From the NCBI GenBank assembly GCA_025963645.1, contig JAOQAI010000005.1, forward strand, positions 124,001-188,000: a DNA stretch of 64,000 nt, in the 5' to 3' direction. The notes beneath the pieces are model-generated. The model ran no database searches. It was not told where the DNA came from and saw only the letters and a program-made list of their open reading frames with translations. This DNA comes from Flaviaestuariibacter sp. (GTDB lineage Bacteria; Bacteroidota; Bacteroidia; Chitinophagales; Chitinophagaceae). Below, piece after piece: positions 60,473 through 64,000 of the stretch (position 1 is the first letter of the stretch; the number at the start of each line of letters is the position of its first letter). A program made the translations under genes and the position numbers.

Positions 60473-61210
60473 ATGAGAGCCATTATTATTGATGACGAAC
60501 GTTTAGCCCGTGCCGAATTGCGCAAATTGCTACTGGAATTTCCGGAGATTGAAGTAGTAGATGAAGCCGGAAATGTAGATGAAGGGATCGCGAAAATTGA
60601 TACCCATAGCCCCGACCTGATCTTTTTGGATATCCAGATGCCGGGAAAAACGGGCTTTGACCTTTTAGCTGAATTGGACAAAGCACCCCAGGTGATTTTT
60701 ACTACGGCTTATGATGAATATGCCTTAAAAGCATTTGAAGTAAATGCGCTGGATTATTTGCAAAAGCCAATTGAGCCGAAGCGTTTGGCAGATGCTATTC
60801 ACAAGCTAAAAAATGGCGAGAACAGTTCTGCTCCATCAACTTATGTAACTGGCGAAGGCACCAACCAAAGCCCGTTATCAGAAGACGACCAGGTATTTGT
60901 AAAAGACGGCGACCGCTGTTGGTTTGTGAAGTTGAGTGAAATTCGGTTGTTTGAAAGCGTGGGCAACTATGCCAAAGTATTTTTTGGTAGTAACAAACCA
61001 TTAATATTAAAATCATTGAACGCATTGGAAGAGCGCCTGGATGAGAAAGTCTTTTTCCGTGCCAACCGAAAGCATATTGTGAACCTGCGCCTCATTGAAA
61101 AGATCGAACCTTATTTCAACGGTGGGCTGTTGCTGGAACTAAAAGGTGGTGAAAAGATAGAAGTGAGCCGCCGGCAAACGGTGAAGTTTAAAGAGATGAT
61201 GAGTCTTTAA
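60473..61210 (+). CDS. LytTR family response regulator
   Basis: MRAIIIDDERLARAELRKLL receiver; DLIFLDIQMPGKTGFDLL; C-term FESVGNYAKVFFGSNKPLILKSLNALEERL...FFRANRKHIVNLRLI LytTR. Confidence 0.96.
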   Translation: MRAIIIDDERLARAELRKLLLEFPEIEVVDEAGNVDEGIAKIDTHSPDLIFLDIQMPGKTGFDLLAELDKAPQVIFTTAYDEYALKAFEVNALDYLQKPIEPKRLADAIHKLKNGENSSAPSTYVTGEGTNQSPLSEDDQVFVKDGDRCWFVKLSEIRLFESVGNYAKVFFGSNKPLILKSLNALEERLDEKVFFRANRKHIVNLRLIEKIEPYFNGGLLLELKGGEKIEVSRRQTVKFKEMMSL

Positions 61211-61234
61211 TTGGTTGATTACAAAATATAGAAA

Positions 61235-62506
61235 ATGAGAAAAATAGTTTTCGCTGCGACGATGATCCTTAGTGTTAGTGCTGTTGCACAAAAAGCGGAC
61301 GGGCTTATTTCAGCAAAAGAAGTAGAGCGGATTGAAACGGTGCTGGCGGCTGATGATATGGAAGGACGCCGGCCAGGTACACCGGGCAGCGAGAAAGCAG
61401 CGGAGTTTATTGCCACCGAATTCAAAAAAGCGGGCTTGCAGCCATTGCAGGGTAACTCTTTCATGCAGGAATTTCCGATTGTGCGTCCAAAGCTACTTTC
61501 AGTAAAGGGGGAGGTAGATGACGTGGAGCTCGATCCTAAAAATATCATTGTTAGTACGTCACAAGCCGATTTGAAAGTGAACGAGAAAATGGGTTATGCC
61601 ATCCAGCATATAACCACCAGCAACTTCCAAAACCAGGTGCAGGCTATTCGCCGGGCTAACCAAAATACGGTTGTCTTTGTAGATACGTCATTCTCAAAGT
61701 TGTTTCCTCGTTTAGGTGGCAGCCGCCCGGGTTTTAAATCGCCTGTTAATATCATTTTCATCCTGGGCGATGCGAATCCTAAAGAGTTTACCATCAAAGC
61801 CGAACACAGCTTTGAGGAAACAATGTACAAGAACGTAGTAGGCATTATTCCCGGTAAGAGCCGCAAAGACGAGCAGGTGATATTCTCTGGTCATTACGAC
61901 CATTTGGGCATAGGCAAACCGGTGAATGGTGATTCCATTTATAATGGTGCGAACGACGATGCAGCGGGCATCACAGCCGTTATCATGCTGGCTAATTATT
62001 ATAAGAAGATGGGCGGCGCCGAGCGAACGCTTGTTTTCAGTGCTTTCACGGCGGAAGAAAGCGGCGGCTTTGGAGCCACCTATTTTTCGCGGCAGTTAGC
62101 GCCGGAAAAAGTGATGGCGATGTTCAACATCGAAATGATAGGTACGGAAAGCAAATGGGGACGAAACTCGGCTTTCATTACTGGTTTTGAAAAGAGCGAT
62201 ATGGGCGCCATTCTGCAAAGGAATCTTGAAGGATCAGGCTTTACTTTTCACCCCGATCCCTATCCGCAGCAAAACCTTTTCTATCGCTCGGATAATGCCA
62301 CCCTGGCGCGGTTAGGTGTGCCGGCGCATACCATCTCCACTTCTAAAATGGATGTAGAGCCAAACTATCATAAAGTGAGTGATGAAGTGGGCACATTAGA
62401 CATGGAAAATATGGCCGCAATCATCTCAGCCATTGCCAAAAGCGCTACTTCGATCGTGATGGGAAAGGATACTCCAAGCCGGGTGAAGCCGGAAGGGCTG
62501 CAATAA
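61235..62506 (+). CDS. M28 family metallopeptidase (copy 1)
   Basis: VIFSGHYDHLGIG; YNGANDDAAGITAVIMLA; FTAEESGGFGATYF; FNIEMIG; PNYHKVSDE. Confidence 0.92.
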   Translation: MRKIVFAATMILSVSAVAQKADGLISAKEVERIETVLAADDMEGRRPGTPGSEKAAEFIATEFKKAGLQPLQGNSFMQEFPIVRPKLLSVKGEVDDVELDPKNIIVSTSQADLKVNEKMGYAIQHITTSNFQNQVQAIRRANQNTVVFVDTSFSKLFPRLGGSRPGFKSPVNIIFILGDANPKEFTIKAEHSFEETMYKNVVGIIPGKSRKDEQVIFSGHYDHLGIGKPVNGDSIYNGANDDAAGITAVIMLANYYKKMGGAERTLVFSAFTAEESGGFGATYFSRQLAPEKVMAMFNIEMIGTESKWGRNSAFITGFEKSDMGAILQRNLEGSGFTFHPDPYPQQNLFYRSDNATLARLGVPAHTISTSKMDVEPNYHKVSDEVGTLDMENMAAIISAIAKSATSIVMGKDTPSRVKPEGLQ

Positions 62507-62513
62507 TAAGCTG

Positions 62514-63500
62514 ATGGTTAGATCGCTTGTTTTTGTTATTGCTTTTGCCAACTCTTTTTTCAACGTATCTGCACAACCTGTTGCGGATACTATTGCGACT
62601 GCATTAGTGCGACAACATCTTTCCTACTTGTCGTCGGATAGTTTGAAGGGACGAGGCAATTACACAAAAGGCTTGCAAACTGCTGCTTTGTATATTGCCA
62701 ATGTTTATCGTCAGGAAGGATTGAATCTATTCCCTGGTGATAGTTCTTATTTCCAGCCATTTAGCTCTCTTAATCTTACTGCCAAAGACTATCAAGCGGA
62801 TGGTCAGGGTTTATACAACCCAGGAAAACTATTGCTCAATATAATAGGCGTACTTCCCGGAAAAACAAAGCCGGAGGAAGTAGTATTGTTTTCAGCCCAT
62901 TATGATCACCTGGGAACGAAAGCGAGTGGCGGCGGCGATTCTATTTATAACGGGGCAAATGACAATGCTTCCGGAATCAGTGGACTGCTTTCTTTAATTC
63001 ATTATTATTCATCGCGACAAGACAATGCCCGCACTATCATTTTTGCTGCATTTGCGGGTGAAGAATTGGGTCTGTTAGGTTCGCAAGCCTTTGTTCGCCG
63101 GCTGCTTCCAAAAGCGATAAAAGCACATATCAATATTGAAATGATCGGGCATTCAACGATTGGACCTAACGCTTTCTTTGTGACGGGTGCTGATCATTCC
63201 AATTTGGCTTTCATGTTGGCGAAGACCTTGCGGGGAAGTAAGATTAAAATAAAGTCGGAACCGGATATCAAACAGGAACTATTCAGGCGCTCCGATAATT
63301 ATCCTTTTGCATTGCAAGGGGTTCCGGCGCATTCGATCATGTGCAGTGATGATTCTTATCTATGCTACCATGCAGCCTGCGATGATATGTCGCAAATAGA
63401 TATTGAGAATATGGCTCGTATTATTCGGGCAGTTGCTACCGCTTGTCAACCAATAATTGATGGAAAACAAACCCCGAGCCGGATCAAGCGAATAAAATGA
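62514..63500 (+). CDS. M28 family metallopeptidase (copy 2, shorter)
   Basis: VLFSAHYDHLGTK; YNGANDNASGISGLLSL; FAGEELGLLGSQAF; INIEMIGHS; C-terminal KQTPSRIK parallels DTPSRVK of copy 1. Confidence 0.92.
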   Translation: MVRSLVFVIAFANSFFNVSAQPVADTIATALVRQHLSYLSSDSLKGRGNYTKGLQTAALYIANVYRQEGLNLFPGDSSYFQPFSSLNLTAKDYQADGQGLYNPGKLLLNIIGVLPGKTKPEEVVLFSAHYDHLGTKASGGGDSIYNGANDNASGISGLLSLIHYYSSRQDNARTIIFAAFAGEELGLLGSQAFVRRLLPKAIKAHINIEMIGHSTIGPNAFFVTGADHSNLAFMLAKTLRGSKIKIKSEPDIKQELFRRSDNYPFALQGVPAHSIMCSDDSYLCYHAACDDMSQIDIENMARIIRAVATACQPIIDGKQTPSRIKRIK

Positions 63501-63501
63501 T

Positions 63502-64000
63502 TTAGGAGACAACCGGCACCGAATGAATAGCCGCAGCTATTTCCTTAATTAAACTAGCGTCTTTCTCAATAGCATTGCCCACCACTATCACATCTGCACC
63601 GGCCTTACAATTACGATACGCTTTTTCCGCATCCCGGATTCCGCCCCCGATGATCAGCGGCACTTCGATATTCCTTGCTACAGCAGTGATCATCTCCTCA
63701 GAGATCGCTTTCTTAGCGCCGCTTCCGGCATCCATATAAATCAGCCGCTGCCCCAGCATTTCGCCAGCCATGGCAGTACACATGGCAATATCAGCCTTAT
63801 CAGCGGGTATGGGTGCGGCATTACTGATATAAGAAACCGTAGTAGGTGCCCCCCCGTCAATAACCATATAGCCGGTAGGCATGACTTCCAGTCCGCTTTT
63901 TTTTACAAAAGGCGCCGAGATCACATGTTGCCCGATCAGCAACTCAGGGTTACGTCCCGAAATAAGCGAGAGGTATAATAAAGCATCTGCGTGGTGACTT
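63502..64000 (-). CDS. Geranylgeranylglyceryl/heptaprenylglyceryl phosphate synthase (GGGPS family), C-terminal part
   Basis: Open to window edge: ALLYLSLISGRNPELLIGQHVISAPFVKKSGLEVMPTGYMVIDGGAPTTVSYISNAAPIPADK...MDAGSGAKKAISEEMI...LIIGGGIRDAEKAYRNCKAGADVIVVGNAIEKD. Confidence 0.92.
   Translation of the reverse strand, partial: SHHADALLYLSLISGRNPELLIGQHVISAPFVKKSGLEVMPTGYMVIDGGAPTTVSYISNAAPIPADKADIAMCTAMAGEMLGQRLIYMDAGSGAKKAISEEMITAVARNIEVPLIIGGGIRDAEKAYRNCKAGADVIVVGNAIEKDASLIKEIAAAIHSVPVVS

Overview
The window looks like a core-genome stretch of a Bacteroidota (Chitinophagaceae-like) chromosome. Evidence: SusC/SusD pair, T9SS-type C-terminal domain, PorX, TAnnTTTG-type promoter boxes, GGGP synthase. 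About 45 protein genes are supported. Most are housekeeping or conserved: mfd, gyrB, glycyl-tRNA synthetase, lpxD, rbfA, frr, dxs, scpA, mscL, icmF, porX. I saw no rRNA, tRNA, CRISPR array, prophage or transposase, and no clear undescribed multi-gene defence or mobile system. Points for a second look: (1) a 49-codon in-frame insert built from palindromic-repeat-like DNA, between the two catalytic motifs of an AmgK-like kinase/RapZ-C fusion next to a MurU-like nucleotidyltransferase; (2) an LtaS-type sulfatase with a C-terminal TPR module homologous to the N-terminal module of the adjacent YaiO-type barrel; (3) two unlisted tiny ORFs; (4) a signal-peptide/acidic-linker/GLLGLLGL C-terminal-tag mini-protein; (5) a BNR protein with both a lipobox and a T9SS-like CTD; (6) several families of intergenic palindromic repeats, including a perfect 22-bp inverted repeat that fills the gap between two convergent genes. 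All product names come from motif recognition by eye; no database search was run.
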